Below are positions 8,930 to 17,164 of a stretch of 64,000 bases of DNA, piece after piece. Each line of letters starts with the position of its first letter. The first letter of the stretch is position 1. This DNA comes from CBDDEC01 sp965226785. GTDB lineage: Bacteria > Chloroflexota > Dehalococcoidia > UBA2979. The stretch covers positions 1,344,198 to 1,408,197 of the forward strand of contig CBDDEC010000004.1 in assembly GCA_965226785.1 (NCBI GenBank), written 5' to 3'. Made by a program: the position numbers and the translations under genes. The notes beneath the pieces are model-generated. The model made no database searches. It worked only from the letters and a program-made list of their open reading frames with translations, and was not told where the DNA came from.

Positions 8930-9376
8930 CTTGGGTAGTAGCGCTGCTTCACGGCACGGTGGCTCTGCTCGGTGTAGTTGTTGAGGTACTGCGTCGTTCG
9001 GTGCCATGCCTTTCGTCCGATGATCCAGTGGATCGCCCGTCGGTAGGCCCGGTGAAGGTCTGTGGTGATGCGCCGCGGCCTGGCCTCGGCTACTTCGAGC
9101 AGGCGCCGGAGGAACCGACGCGCGGCGTGCTTGTCGCGACGCTCGCTCAGCATCGAGTCGATGAGATCGCCTCGGTGGTCAATCGCGCGGTAGAGGTAGC
9201 ACACCGTCCACCGACCTTCACGTACGTCTCGTCCACGTACCAGGAGACACCGACCCGACCGCGCCGCTTGGCGAGCAGCCGTTCGGCGAGCAACGGAGCG
9301 AACCGAAACTCCCAGGCGCGCACCGTCTCGGCTCGGCTTCCAGTCAGTCGCCGACTGAATAAACCCACCCTTGTCG
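8930..9376 (-). pseudogene. IS6-like transposase remnant, frameshifted
   Basis: In two frames this encodes WEFRFAPLLAERLLAKRRGR, WYVDETYVKVGGR, then YLYRAIDHRGDLIDSMLSER and YLNNYTEQSHRAVKQRYYP. This is the same family as the intact transposase at 12040-12876 but diverged, with the first catalytic Asp in a different frame from the rest. N-terminal zinc finger and C-terminus are missing, and no inverted repeats are seen. It lies just after the acyl-CoA dehydrogenase stop. Confidence 0.8.
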
Positions 9377-9455
9377 GCCCGACCGAGGGTCACAGCGGTC
9401 CAATCTCGTTGAAACCCCCTGCTCGTAAGCAGATGGTCCACGATCCGAACAAGAA

Positions 9456-9473
9456 ACCCGCCCCGCGGCGGGT
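9456..9473 (-). terminator. Rho-independent terminator after the tRNA fragment
   Basis: Read on the minus strand, ACCCGCC and GGCGGGT pair around a 4-base loop, followed by TTTCTTGTT. It lies 23 bp downstream of the tRNA-Gly 3' half, as expected for a tRNA gene's own terminator. Confidence 0.7.
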
Positions 9474-9496
9474 CCATATATAGGGTGCGTTGCCTT

Positions 9497-9540
9497 GGAG
9501 CGGGAGAAGGGATTCGAACCCTCGACCCTCTGCTTGGGAA
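9497..9540 (-). pseudogene. 3' half of tRNA-Gly(CCC)
   Basis: The minus strand carries an anticodon loop TTCCCAA, the 3' anticodon stem GCAGA, the variable loop, a T arm GAGGG-TTCGAAT-CCCTT and an acceptor half CTCCCGCTCC. This matches the 3' half of a bacterial glycine tRNA with anticodon CCC. The 5' anticodon stem does not pair and no D arm or 5' acceptor exists upstream, so the gene is cut at the anticodon loop. Such 3' halves are what integrases leave at attachment sites. 9541-9778 shows nothing else. Confidence 0.7.
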
Positions 9541-9778
9541 GTATCTGGGGGTTAGCGCTGTGCTTTAGGAGTGGGCTGGCTCGAAAACTCGTCCAGTTAT
9601 CTGCTCTTGGATCTGTCGTCGCGCGATGATCGCTCGTCGGTCAGCAGAATCTGCCAAAACCCCTCACCGCGACCCCGACTCGCGGCGCACCAACACCACC
9701 CGCGCTCGTACTTCAGCCGCTGAAACATCTCCGTCCCGGCGCGGCATTCAGTGGGCGCTGGCGGCGGATTGAGCCTAG

Positions 9779-10732
9779 CTACCGCCAAGTCGGCGCGGCC
9801 GGGCCGATCCGGCCCGCCGAACCCAGCGTCATGGGCTGATCCAAGCCTTCACCAAACGCTCCAGGGACTGCGGCGAGTAGGTCGTCCACGGTCCATCTAG
9901 AGTCGCGCTCTAACACAACCGCATCTCGCTGCGGCAACGTGATCCGGCCAACGGCGTGCCCAGCCACACCGAAAAACTGGCCATTGATGCCTGCGGCGGC
10001 GGCGGATAGCAGGTAACAGACGAATGGTGCAACGTTCTCGGGGTTGAGGAAGGTCTCCTTACCCTGCTCGCTGGGCGGCGGACCCTCGTGCGTGGGGTCG
10101 GCGTTCAGAAACACGAAGTCTGTCATGCGTGTGGCCGCTCGAGGGATGATGCAGTTGGTTGTGATGTTGTATGGCGCTAGCGCACTCGCAACGATCAACG
10201 AAAGCGCCGCCACACCGGCCTTCGCAACATTATACGCTGGCCGCTCGGTCGACCCCTCGAGGCCGAAGCCGGACCCGAAGAAGATCAGCCGACCCTCGCC
10301 TCCCTGCTCGATCATGCGTCGAGCCGCAGACTGGGCGCACGTGAAGTGACCCTTGATGTCCACTCCGATTGCCCGGTCCAAGTCCGCCTCTTGCAGCTCT
10401 AGGAAGGGCGCCTCAATCAAGATGCCTGCACAGCAGACGACACCGTCGATACGACCGAAGTGATCGACCGCCGCATCGACCATGGCTCGCCCCCCGGCCA
10501 TTGTCGCGACGTCGATGTTCACGGCAATCGCCTCACCTCCGGCCGCGTGGATCCCTGCGGCAACCTCCTCGGCTGTCGCGTTCGAAATATCAGCGGTGCC
10601 GTCGACTGAGCCGCCGTAATCGGCGATCACCACGCGCGCACCTTCCCGCGCGGCAAGCTCGGCGACTGCACGGCCCATGCCGCGACCGCCGCCGGTCACA
10701 CAGACAACCTTCCCCAGAAGATTCTCCGCCAC
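9779..10732 (-). CDS. Short-chain dehydrogenase/reductase (SDR)
   Basis: 317 residues starting at GTG 10732 behind a GGAGGA ribosome site. It has TGGGRGMG, the CCAG equivalent of NNAG, the GSG...YNVAK catalytic region, and the same type of long C-terminal tail (SRWTVDDLLAAVPGAFG) as the SDR at 3881-4804 (DSWTADEMFEVFPRSLG), so the two are paralogues with a common extra tail. Its upstream neighbour is a truncated copy of that other SDR's 5' end. Substrate unknown; acyl-CoA or steroid-like hydroxy compounds are typical guesses. Confidence 0.9.
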   Translation of the reverse strand: MAENLLGKVVCVTGGGRGMGRAVAELAAREGARVVIADYGGSVDGTADISNATAEEVAAGIHAAGGEAIAVNIDVATMAGGRAMVDAAVDHFGRIDGVVCCAGILIEAPFLELQEADLDRAIGVDIKGHFTCAQSAARRMIEQGGEGRLIFFGSGFGLEGSTERPAYNVAKAGVAALSLIVASALAPYNITTNCIIPRAATRMTDFVFLNADPTHEGPPPSEQGKETFLNPENVAPFVCYLLSAAAAGINGQFFGVAGHAVGRITLPQRDAVVLERDSRWTVDDLLAAVPGAFGEGLDQPMTLGSAGRIGPAAPTWR

Positions 10733-10752
10733 TGCCGTCCTCCTCGCCGTGC

Positions 10753-10854
10753 TCAGCCCGACCGCACGAACTTCTGCAGCGAGCGCGAGCCGCGGCCTAT
10801 GCCTCGGTCCGCCCCAGTGACGATCGCGGTCTTGCCATCCAGTCGAGCTGCCAT
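10753..10854 (-). pseudogene. SDR 5'-end remnant (copy of the 3881-4804 gene start)
   Basis: Begins with the same 21 codons as the SDR at 4804 (MAARLDGKTAIVTGA, then GIG with one change), then runs out of homology at 10790 and stops at 10753. It sits between the second SDR (start 10732) and a copy of the first SDR's upstream region, so the copied promoter now reads toward the second SDR. Confidence 0.85.
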
Positions 10855-11132
10855 GTTCGAGCCCTCCTCCGCTGGCGCGCGCCTCGAACGCTCGGCGAGG
10901 TTGAGGCTCGGCGCGCTACTTGGCTGCCTCCCCTCTATATCATTCCCATCGTTCACGGTGCCACATTGGTTGATGACGTTCGGCAAGTGCCGTCAGCATT
11001 CTTCCGGCTGGTGGCCAGCCACGTTCATAGTGGGAGCCGACGACTTCCTCGCCGTTTAACCGGGCCGAACCGCGCGGTGTCGAGTGCCTCCTGGCCGCGC
11101 CATCATCCACTCAGCGTCACTCCCCGCGCCTG
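10791..11132. repeat. 342-bp direct repeat, copy 2
   Basis: Copy of 4741-5082, same orientation, about 98% identical by eye and without indels. It ends where the sequence changes to CTCGCACG at 11133. The stretch 11133-11308 shows no gene. Confidence 0.9.
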
Positions 11133-11308
11133 CTCGCACGTAGCGACCCCCGGAGAGGTGCGGGTTGCCAGCGAGGGGGTGGGTGCAAGACGGGGTGGCT
11201 GAGATGACCACGTCCTCCGGTCTCTGGAGACCGATGCCGAGCTTGGTCAGCGCGGAGAGCGGGATTGCGCCTAGAGGCATCGGGCAGCCGGTCTGTTACG
11301 TGTGCCCA

Positions 11309-11600
11309 TCATTGGTCCCATCTCATTGCCCACGCCCGCACCGGCTGGTCGAAGCCCTTCAACTCCACCTCGCCGCGATCCTCGAACTCGAAGTCCTTGC
11401 CCGCGACCGCCTGACGCACCACGTCCGAGACGAGGATGCCGTCGGTCTCTGCCCCGGACTCCAGCCGCTTCGCGATCACGACCGATGCCCCGTGCAGGTC
11501 GTCGTCCTCGACGATTGGCTCTCCTGCGTTGATGCCGATGCGCAGCCGGACCGGTACATCTGAGTCGGCGAACCGACGGTCCCGGGCAGCGTCGGGCTAC
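11309..11600 (-). pseudogene. Class III adenylate/guanylate cyclase C-terminal fragment
   Basis: One minus frame encodes DVPVRLRIGINAGEPIVED, DLHGASVVIAKRLESGA, ILVSDVVRQAV and RGEVELKGFDQPVRAWAM before a stop at 11309. These are the dimer/metal-region motifs of the second half of a class III nucleotide cyclase domain ('vriGin.Gep', 'G..v..A.Rl...a..g.ilvs', 'lKG..ep'). The first half, with the metal-binding Asp, is missing. Confidence 0.75.
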
Positions 11601-11620
11601 CCGACGCAAGAGTTCGATTA

Positions 11621-11785
11621 CTACCGCTCACCCTTCTTCGCTGCGCGGGCTCGGCGCGCCGCACGCGCCCGGAAGTGAGCACGCAGCGCAGCCGCCTGCT
11701 GCTCGACCAGCCCATCCCGCGGCGAACTATCGGGACCCGCGATCCGTTGACGCTGAGCTCGCGAACGAATCATGTCTCGTTCCAT
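11621..11785 (-). CDS. Small basic protein, 54 aa, paralogue of 22614-22720
   Basis: ATG 11785 to TAG 11621. It contains SSPRDGLVEQQAAALRAHF followed by an Ala/Arg-rich helix ending KKGER. The central SS-R-GL-EQQAAALR segment is shared with the truncated ORF at 22614-22720, and both have the same motif upstream (GAACAT-T/G-TGTGCTA). Conservation at two places supports a real small gene. Function unknown. Confidence 0.55.
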   Translation of the reverse strand: MERDMIRSRAQRQRIAGPDSSPRDGLVEQQAAALRAHFRARAARRARAAKKGER

Positions 11786-11795
11786 GAGGCCAGAT

Positions 11796-11815
11796 TAGCA
11801 CAAATGTTCGCTCAA
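11796..11815 (-). promoter_or_regulatory. Possible LexA-like operator/promoter, copy 1
   Basis: Minus strand TTGAGCGAACATTTGTGCTA, 10 bp upstream of the 54-aa ORF. The CGAACATTTGTGC core resembles Gram-positive/actinobacterial SOS boxes (CGAAC-N4-GTTCG) with mismatches on one side, and overlaps a TAATCT -10-like hexamer. Copy 2 is at 22585-22604. Confidence 0.35.
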
Positions 11816-11929
11816 CCCTCAGTGCTCATGATGAAGCATCCGCCCACGGCCCACGCTTGATCGGCGAATCGACGCTGCCGAGCGGTGAGCACCATGACCA
11901 GATCTTATGACCGCCGACTGATCCGAGGC

Positions 11930-11959
11930 TGACAGCATTTGACAGCAGATTTGACAGCA
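11930..11959. repeat. Three TGACAGCA repeats next to IS6 copy 1
   Basis: TGACAGCA occurs at 11930, 11940 and 11952, ending 18 bp before the IS. Spacing is 10 and 12 bp. Function unknown. Confidence 0.5.
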
Positions 11960-11977
11960 GAGCGGGTGGACTTCCTG

Positions 11978-12925
11978 GGCAGTGTCAGATCTCAGGGCGC
12001 GTCGACCCTTAGGCGCCACAAGGCGACGTCGCTGGTGGTCTATGCTGCAGCCAGTTCGCTGATCAGCGAGTGCCAGCGTGTGAGGAAGAGCCGTCGCTGC
12101 TCTGTCAACGCGACATGGGCGCCACCGCGGCGGCGGACGCGGAAGTACTGTCGCAGCTCATCGAACGCGCTACAGAAGCGCGACGCGGACTCGAAGCTCC
12201 CGAAGCCCTGCATCGGGTAGTAGCGCTGCTTCACCGCTCGGTGACTCTGCTCGGTGTAGTTGTTGAGGTACTGCGTCGTGCGATGCCAAGCCTTGCGGCC
12301 GATGATCCAGCGGATCGCCCGTCGGTAAGCGGGGTGCAGGTCGGTCGTGATCCGTGCGGGCTTGCGTTCGGTGATCTCGACCAGTCTCCGCAAGAACCTC
12401 CGCGCGGCATGCTTGTCTCGACGCTCGCTCAGCATCGAATCGATCAGTTCTCCGTCGCCGTCGATCGCTCGGTAGAGGTAGCACCAGCGCCCAGCGACCT
12501 TCACGTACGTCTCGTCGAGGTACCAGGACTCGCCGGCTCGGGCTCGTCGCTTGGCGCGGAGCTGGCCGGCGAGCAGTGGGGCGAATCGAAACTCCCACTC
12601 CCGGATGGTCTCGTGCGTGACCTCAACACCGCGCTGGAGGAGCATCTCTGCCACGTCGCGGAAACTCAGCTTGTAGCGCAGACGCCACAGCACCGCGAGG
12701 AGCACCACGTCGGTCGGGACCTGAAGATGGTTGAACGGCGTGCCGGTTCGCTCGTTGAAGCGACGCTTGCACGAGCGGCAGTTGAACCGCCGGTAGCCGA
12801 GCGTCGTGCGCGCCTGGCGTCTGGTCGTGGCGGCGGATGCACAGTGCGGACAGTTCACCGATGTCTCCTCGTCCATGCTCAGACGAGGCTAAACCTCACA
12901 GTTCGAGCCCTCAGATCTGACGCAG
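11978..12925 (-). mobile_element. IS6-family element, copy 1 (948 bp, complete)
   Basis: Bounded by GGCAGTGTCAGATCTCAGGG at the left and, read inwards from the right, CTGCGTCAGATCTGAGGGC, which form imperfect inverted repeats. The same limits bound copy 2 (19303-20250). Flanking bases show no 8-bp target duplication, as often happens after cointegrate resolution or recombination in IS6. Confidence 0.92.
12040..12876 (-). CDS. IS6-family transposase
   Basis: 278 residues. An N-terminal zinc ribbon (Cys9, Cys12, Cys33, Cys36) precedes an HTH region and a DDE core with WYLDETYVKV, TTDLHPAYRRAIRW and YLNNYTEQSHRAVKQR. The reading frame is complete from ATG 12876. The family transposes replicatively through cointegrates. 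Copy 2 differs by very few bases (one seen: GTCGCGG here versus GTCACGG there). The long plus-strand frame opposite this gene is only its shadow. Confidence 0.95.
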   Translation of the reverse strand: MDEETSVNCPHCASAATTRRQARTTLGYRRFNCRSCKRRFNERTGTPFNHLQVPTDVVLLAVLWRLRYKLSFRDVAEMLLQRGVEVTHETIREWEFRFAPLLAGQLRAKRRARAGESWYLDETYVKVAGRWCYLYRAIDGDGELIDSMLSERRDKHAARRFLRRLVEITERKPARITTDLHPAYRRAIRWIIGRKAWHRTTQYLNNYTEQSHRAVKQRYYPMQGFGSFESASRFCSAFDELRQYFRVRRRGGAHVALTEQRRLFLTRWHSLISELAAA

Positions 12926-12976
12926 TCCAGATGTAGCGGTCGCGAGCGGACTCGTAGCGGAAGTGCTGCTTGCCGT
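12926..12976 (-). pseudogene. IS1182-like transposase scrap
   Basis: 17 codons reading PYGKQHFRYESARDRYIW, resembling the 'F.Y....d.Y.CP.G' segment before the zinc-binding part of IS1182/IS4-type transposases. It is cut by IS6 copy 1. Confidence 0.4.
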
Positions 12977-12987
12977 AGGGCCGGCTA

Positions 12988-13135
12988 GTGAGCCCGTCGC
13001 GCCAACGCGAGGCGGTGGACACGCTCCAGCACCGCCTGGGGCTGTCGAAACGGTGGGCTTGCCGGGTCACCGGCCAGCACCGCTCGACTCAACGTTCGCG
13101 TACCGCGGCGTGGTCGCAGCGACGACGCGCTGCGC
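12988..13135 (+). pseudogene. IS3 orfB 5' fragment
   Basis: VSPSRQREAVDTLQHRL and RWACRVTGQHRSTQR match the start of orfB of the intact IS3 at 46231-47470 (VSPSRRREAVCMLQDRL, RRACRVTGQHRSTQR). Homology stops after about 45 codons. Confidence 0.75.
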
Positions 13136-13149
13136 ACTTTGCGTCAGCT

Positions 13150-13502
13150 CTCGGAAGGTAGAGCCACCAGACGAGGCCGGTCGTGAGCGCCGCCAGCTGT
13201 ACGCCTTCGTCGAAGGCGTAGCGCAGCAACTGCTCCTGGTGTTCGTCGAGGTCCGAGCCGACTCGCTTCACCTCGATCAGGACGAGATTGCGCCCCTGCC
13301 CCCGGAAGGGAGTAGTCCACCCGCCCGCCTCGAACCGAGTGCTCGCGGGCGACGTCGTCAGAGCCGAACGTGTCCCGGCCAGCGCGCCGATGACGGGATT
13401 CACCGCTATCTCGCGCGTGGCCCGCTCGCCGCTCTGCGTGTCATCGATCTTCGCCAGCCGCGCGACCAGCGTTTCGAGACCTGTTTGGGTTCGGGATGGC
13501 AC
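13150..13502 (-). pseudogene. HsdR_N-like nuclease remnant, two frameshifts
   Basis: Starting at GTG 13502, three frames in turn give ETLVARLAKIDDTQSGERAT, then DTFGSDDVAREHSVRGGRVD, then LVLIEVKRVGSDLDEHQEQL and LLRYAFDEGVQLAALTTGLV. This parallels the intact protein at 52642-53715 (GGRVDY, LIEVKRTGKDLTEHQEQLLR), so it is a decayed paralogue of a stand-alone HsdR N-terminal (PD-(D/E)XK) protein. The 3' half is missing. Confidence 0.8.
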
Positions 13503-13638
13503 GGAGTCTACCGCGCGGCGCTCGCAGTTCGAGACAACGCGGCTGGGCGGTTCGCTCTCGTTGTCGGCCTCGCCGGCGCGGCAGTGGTCGGCGGGAGCGG
13601 TCGACGCTCTTCGCGTCGACCGCTGTATGCTTCGTGCC

Positions 13639-14430
13639 ATGAGTACGCAAACGGCCCCGCCCGCGCGTCTACGCCGCTGGCCCCTGCTTGCGCTGCTCAC
13701 CGGCGTGGTGGTGTTGACCGGTTGCATCCGCGTCGAGCTCGGGATCCGCCTGAACGATGACGGCTCAGGCGATATCTCGATCCTGAGCGCCCTGAACACC
13801 GAGGCCATGAGCGCCTTAGCAGGGGACCTCGGGGCCGAGACGGGGAACCCCCTCGGCGACCTTGACGGATCCGACCTGCCGCTCGGCGCCGCAGTCGAGG
13901 AGTATGACGAGGACGGTTTCGTCGGGGTGCGCGCCACGTTCCCGTTCGCGGCGGGCGACGATGTCAAAGACACGATCGATGCCTTGTTGTCGGATGCCGG
14001 CGACGGTCTCTCCGGCGAACCGGCAGGGCTGGATGGCCTCTTCGAGCGCTTCGACCTGCGACGCGACGGCAGTGGCTGGCGCTTCGACGCCGTCGTGCCG
14101 CCGCTGAACCCGGAGGCGCTGTCGGGCGGCGACGGCAGTGCCCTCGGCGGCGAATTTGCCGAGCTGCTGCTGGAGGACGCGAGCTTCACGATCCGGCTCG
14201 AGCTGCCCGGCGACGTCGTGGAGCACAACGCCGACGACGTCGACGGCGGCGCGCTGGTCTGGAGCCTCGACTTCTTCTCGGATCAGCCGCGCAACTTGAC
14301 GGCCCTGACGGGCGGTGGCGGGTCGGGCGGCGCGACTACCACCGTGATCGCCGTGGTCGTGGTCGCGCTGCTGGCCGCAGCCGCGATCGTCTGGTTCAGG
14401 TCACGCACGAGGAGCCCAGCTGACGCTTGA
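13639..14430 (+). CDS. LppM-like lipoprotein with C-terminal membrane anchor
   Basis: 263 residues from ATG 13639 (ATG 13627 in the same frame is possible). A basic start and hydrophobic segment lead to the lipobox LTGC, so the mature N-terminus would be lipid-modified. The following beta-rich domain (VELGIRLNDDGSGDISI) is typical of LppM-type (DUF3153) proteins. A Gly/Thr linker and one transmembrane helix (TTTVIAVVVVALLAAAAIVW) with a basic tail close the protein. Location: outer face of the cytoplasmic membrane. In mycobacteria LppM affects phagocytosis; its role here is unknown. It stands alone between IS relics. Confidence 0.82.
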   Translation: MSTQTAPPARLRRWPLLALLTGVVVLTGCIRVELGIRLNDDGSGDISILSALNTEAMSALAGDLGAETGNPLGDLDGSDLPLGAAVEEYDEDGFVGVRATFPFAAGDDVKDTIDALLSDAGDGLSGEPAGLDGLFERFDLRRDGSGWRFDAVVPPLNPEALSGGDGSALGGEFAELLLEDASFTIRLELPGDVVEHNADDVDGGALVWSLDFFSDQPRNLTALTGGGGSGGATTTVIAVVVVALLAAAAIVWFRSRTRSPADA

Positions 14431-14739
14431 CGGCGTCCGCCGGCGGAATCCGTGGAGTTCGCGCGGCCACACGGATCGCCCTCCGCGCTGGGGACTATTG
14501 GGAGAACGTCCCGCGCAATCCCTGGCTGCTCGGGCACCCGCATGTTGTCAGAAGGTCTCGCCGCCGGCCCGAGCCACCTCTTGATGAGCACGTTGAATTC
14601 ACCTCCGCTTTCCTTTCGCCGATCGCCCGGTCCAGCTTGCCCTGTAACTCGTGATCGCTCCCGGATGCCCACCCAACACGGGCGTCGAGCAGCACCGCGG
14701 GGCCGATGAGCGTCAGCCTGCCTGTACCGCTCCTGGTTT
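14431..14739 (-). other. Gene-poor stretch with an unresolved minus-strand remnant
   Basis: A minus-strand frame contains AVLLDARVGWASGSDHELQG and continues in a neighbouring frame with NVLIKRWLGPAARPSDNMRV. It looks like a frameshifted coding remnant, but I do not recognise the family. Confidence 0.25.
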
Positions 14740-15060
14740 CTTGGACACTTCGTCAGCGGTAATCATGCGGCCGCTCCGGTACTCGGCGAGGCCACGGCGC
14801 ACGGCGACGGGAGTGCGGTGACCGTGGCGCTCGACGAGCCACGCCTGGTTGTAGCGGTCCTGCGAAAGACGGTCTGGAGCGGATGCCAGGAAGCGCCGCT
14901 CGCCCTGGAAGTGGTGGCTGAGGTACTGGCTGCCGTGGTCGTGGCGCAGGCTGAGCCCCGAGGCGACGCCCGCCCCGACGACGCCACAGCTGCCCACAGC
15001 CCCTGGCGCAGCGGCTCCAGCGCCTCGCAGCGCGTGCCCGGTCGAGAGCGGTGTGATGCC
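14740..15060 (-). pseudogene. IS3-like (integrase core) transposase remnant with internal deletion
   Basis: Fragments in several frames read SLRHDHGSQYLSHHFQGE, then directly RYNQAWLVERHGHRTPVA. In intact relatives these motifs are separated by the 'EGNGCAERFIRTLKE' catalytic-Glu segment, which is deleted here. A frame further upstream (EALEPLRQGLWA) continues the same family. Up to 15257 I see only degraded sequence. Confidence 0.65.
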
Positions 15061-15318
15061 GACTTATTCCTGCGTGCCGTCGTCCATGGCGACGTCTCTC
15101 CTCCATTGCGGTTTCGCCAGGCACCGGCCCGGTATCCGGGCGGGGCGGGCACAGCCGGGACGCACCCATCGCCGGTTGCAGGGGGGCGGGCGTGACCACA
15201 GCCACCAGCCAAGGCAGCACGTGCCTGTACGTCGAGTTGCAGGAAGCACAGCCTCCCGTGGGACGGCAAAACCTCATGCGGCCCACCGATACTCATGATG
15301 CAAGCCTCCTAGCACCGG

Positions 15319-15570
15319 CTTGCTGACGACTTGCTGACGACTTGCTGACGACTTGCTGACGACTTGCTGACGACTTGCTGACGACTTGCTGACGACTTGC
15401 TGACGACTTGCTGACGACTTGCTGACGACTTGCTGACGACTTGCTGACGACTTGCTGACGACTTGCTGACGACTTGCTGACGACTTGCTGACGACTTGCT
15501 GACGACTTGCTGACGACTTGCTGACGACTTGCTGACGACTTGCTGACGACTTGCTGACGACTTGCTGACG
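15319..15570. repeat. 11-bp tandem array, about 23 units
   Basis: Unit CTTGCTGACGA repeated head to tail without visible change over 252 bp. Other rve-IS copies have one full unit here (CTTGCTGACGACTCGCTGACTCGG), so the array is an expansion inside the IS 3' coding end. Read on the minus strand it gives an 11-residue repeat because the unit is not a multiple of three. Confidence 0.95.
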
Positions 15571-15646
15571 CGTCCGCTGCTGCACCGGCGAGCGTCCCTC
15601 CGGAGAGTCGAGCGCCAATGATCGATGCGGCCGCATCGCGTTGTAG

Positions 15647-15713
15647 CTGGTTGCGCTGGAGCGCACTATGCAACCGCCGATGGTTATACCAGTCCACCCA
15701 CTCCAGCGTCGCC
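15647..15713. other. 67-bp piece of IS3 orfB inside rve-IS
   Basis: The stretch GAGCGCACTATGCAACCGCC through CTCCAGCGTCGCC equals the 3' part of orfB at about 5620-5690, preceded by TGGTTGCGCT as at 5585. It replaces a few bases of rve-IS between CGCGTTGTAG and GTACTGACCAAGC. Confidence 0.85.
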
Positions 15714-16026
15714 GTACTGACCAAGCACCCGCCGGAGATGTTGTTCGTTGACCGCGATGACATGGTCGAGATCACTCGCGCCTGAGCGTGCCGATCACGC
15801 GCTCGGCGATGGCGTTGGCATTCGGTGCGCGCACCGGCGTCAAGATCGTCTCGATTCCGATCCGTCGAGCTCGAGCGATGAAGTCGCCGCCGTAGCTACG
15901 GTCGCGGTCTCGGATGAGGAACCATGGCTGCTGACCCCAGGCGGTCGCCTCGATCATCTGCTGCCAGATCCAGGGCGCGTTCGGATGCTCCGTGACGTTC
16001 CAGTGCCGGATGCGGCGCCGGTCGTG

Positions 16027-16147
16027 GTCGATCACGATGAGCACGTAGAGCGTGCGGAAGGCGAGCGTCTGGACCGTGAACAGGTCAGCAGCGTCGATCA
16101 CGATGAGCACGTAGAGCGTGCGGAAGGCGAGCGTCTGGACCGTGAAC
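16027..16147. repeat. 66-bp-period tandem duplication within rve-IS
   Basis: GTCGATCACGATGAGCACGT through GGACCGTGAAC occurs at 16027 and again at 16093. Other copies have it once. Confidence 0.9.
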
Positions 16148-16730
16148 GTCGGCGGCCCAGATGCTGGACGCGTGGTTGCGGAGAAACGTGCGCCACGACT
16201 GGCTCGGGGGTCGCCGCAGCGCTTGCCGGCGGTAGCGACTCACGGTGCGGGCGCTGACCTCGAAGCCAAGGGCACGCAGCTCGCCGACGATGCGGACGGC
16301 GCCCCACCGCGGATGCTCAGTGGCGATGCGGACGATCAGCTGTCGCAGCTCTGCGGGAATCCGGGGTCGTCCGGAGCGGCGACGACTCTTCCAGCGCCAG
16401 TAGGCGCGCCAAGCAGAACGATGCCAGCGCACAACCGTGTCCGGCTCGACCATCACGAGCGTGCCTCGCCAGCCGGACCAACCACGTGCCAGCAGTGACC
16501 AGAGTCGGCGGTCGTGGCGACGGAGCCGCGGTCGACGACGGCCCCTTGTGTAGACGGCGAGCTGATGCCGCAGCGCCAAGTTCTCGAGGACGAGATCTCG
16601 GCGGGCGCGGACCGATGCGAAGAGTGCTGCGACAAGCAGACGGAGGTAGAGCACAGACGAGCCTCTCGTGGCTCGCCGATACTCTGCTATCTCAGGACAG
16701 ACCTGCACCTATCAGGTTTTGCCGTCCCAC

Positions 16731-17108
16731 GCGCTCTCGCCGCGCATCCTCTCGCTCAGGCAGCGCGAGGACCAGCTCGCCGCGGTGCGCGAAGACGCGG
16801 CGCGGCAGCTGGAGGAGCGCCGGGTGGAGTTGCCGACCTCGGATGAGATCCGGGCGTACGTGGCGGACTTCCGGGAGTTCCTGGAGAAGGGAACGTCCCC
16901 CGAGCGCAAGGCGCTGCTCCGTAACTTCGTGCAGGGTATCGAGGTCTCGGGCGACGAGGCCGAGCTGACGTACACGATTCCCATGCCGGCCGGGGGCGTA
17001 ACGCGCGAGCGGGCGGCGGTTCCTGATTTCGTCCAGTCCGGCCCCACCAGACTGGACAAAATCGAGAACCTTCGTCCTGAGGTTCCGTTTGGCGCTGTAG
17101 CCGCGTAG
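16731..17108 (+). pseudogene. Large serine recombinase, C-terminal fragment
   Basis: Begins exactly at the rve-IS right end. It encodes a coiled-coil-like segment (LRQREDQLAAVREDAARQLE), RKALLRNFVQGIEV and a beta stretch AELTYTIPMP, the C-terminal end of site-specific serine recombinases of phages and integrative elements. The catalytic resolvase domain and zinc ribbon are lost. The frame runs to TAG 17106-17108. It shows an integrative element once stood here. Confidence 0.75.
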
Positions 17109-17164
17109 GGCGTCTTGTCGGCCCCGCGACTCGCCACACCGGGCCGGTCAGCGGGTGATCGGGC

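Larger units (their letters stand above)
15274..16654 (-). pseudogene. rve-IS transposase, disrupted (copy A)
   Basis: Pieces of the transposase described at 36586-37611 are all present but broken: C-terminal codons are replaced by an 11-bp repeat array, there is a GTCGAGATCACTCGCG frameshift near 15768, and the catalytic region is interrupted by the 66-bp duplication. GTG 16654 with GAGAGG upstream would be the start. Confidence 0.9.
15258..16730 (-). mobile_element. rve-IS copy A, enlarged and rearranged
   Basis: Ends are (C)GTGGGACGGCAAAACCTCAT at the left and ATCAGGTTTTGCCGTCCCAC(G) at the right. Standard copies are about 1.12 kb; this one is 1473 bp because of an 11-bp tandem array (15319-15570), an inserted piece of IS3 orfB (15647-15713) and a 66-bp tandem duplication (16027-16147). 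It separates the IS3 remnant on the left from a serine recombinase tail on the right. Confidence 0.9.

Noticed and set aside
9490..9560. Complete tRNA gene
   Set aside because: The D arm, 5' acceptor and 5' anticodon stem are absent; only the 3' half fits.
12070..12936. 288-aa plus-strand ORF (and 383-aa ORF at 19395-20546)
   Set aside because: Antisense shadow of the IS6 transposase; same relation at both copies. Only the tail of the second (20251-20546) has protein-like motifs of its own.
13288..13638. N-terminal extension of the LppM-like lipoprotein
   Set aside because: The upstream codons are the antisense of a decayed HsdR_N-like gene; the signal peptide starts at 13627 or 13639.
15319..15570. 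CRISPR-like repeat array
   Set aside because: The 11-bp units are directly adjacent with no spacers, and no cas genes are near; it is a tandem expansion within an IS.
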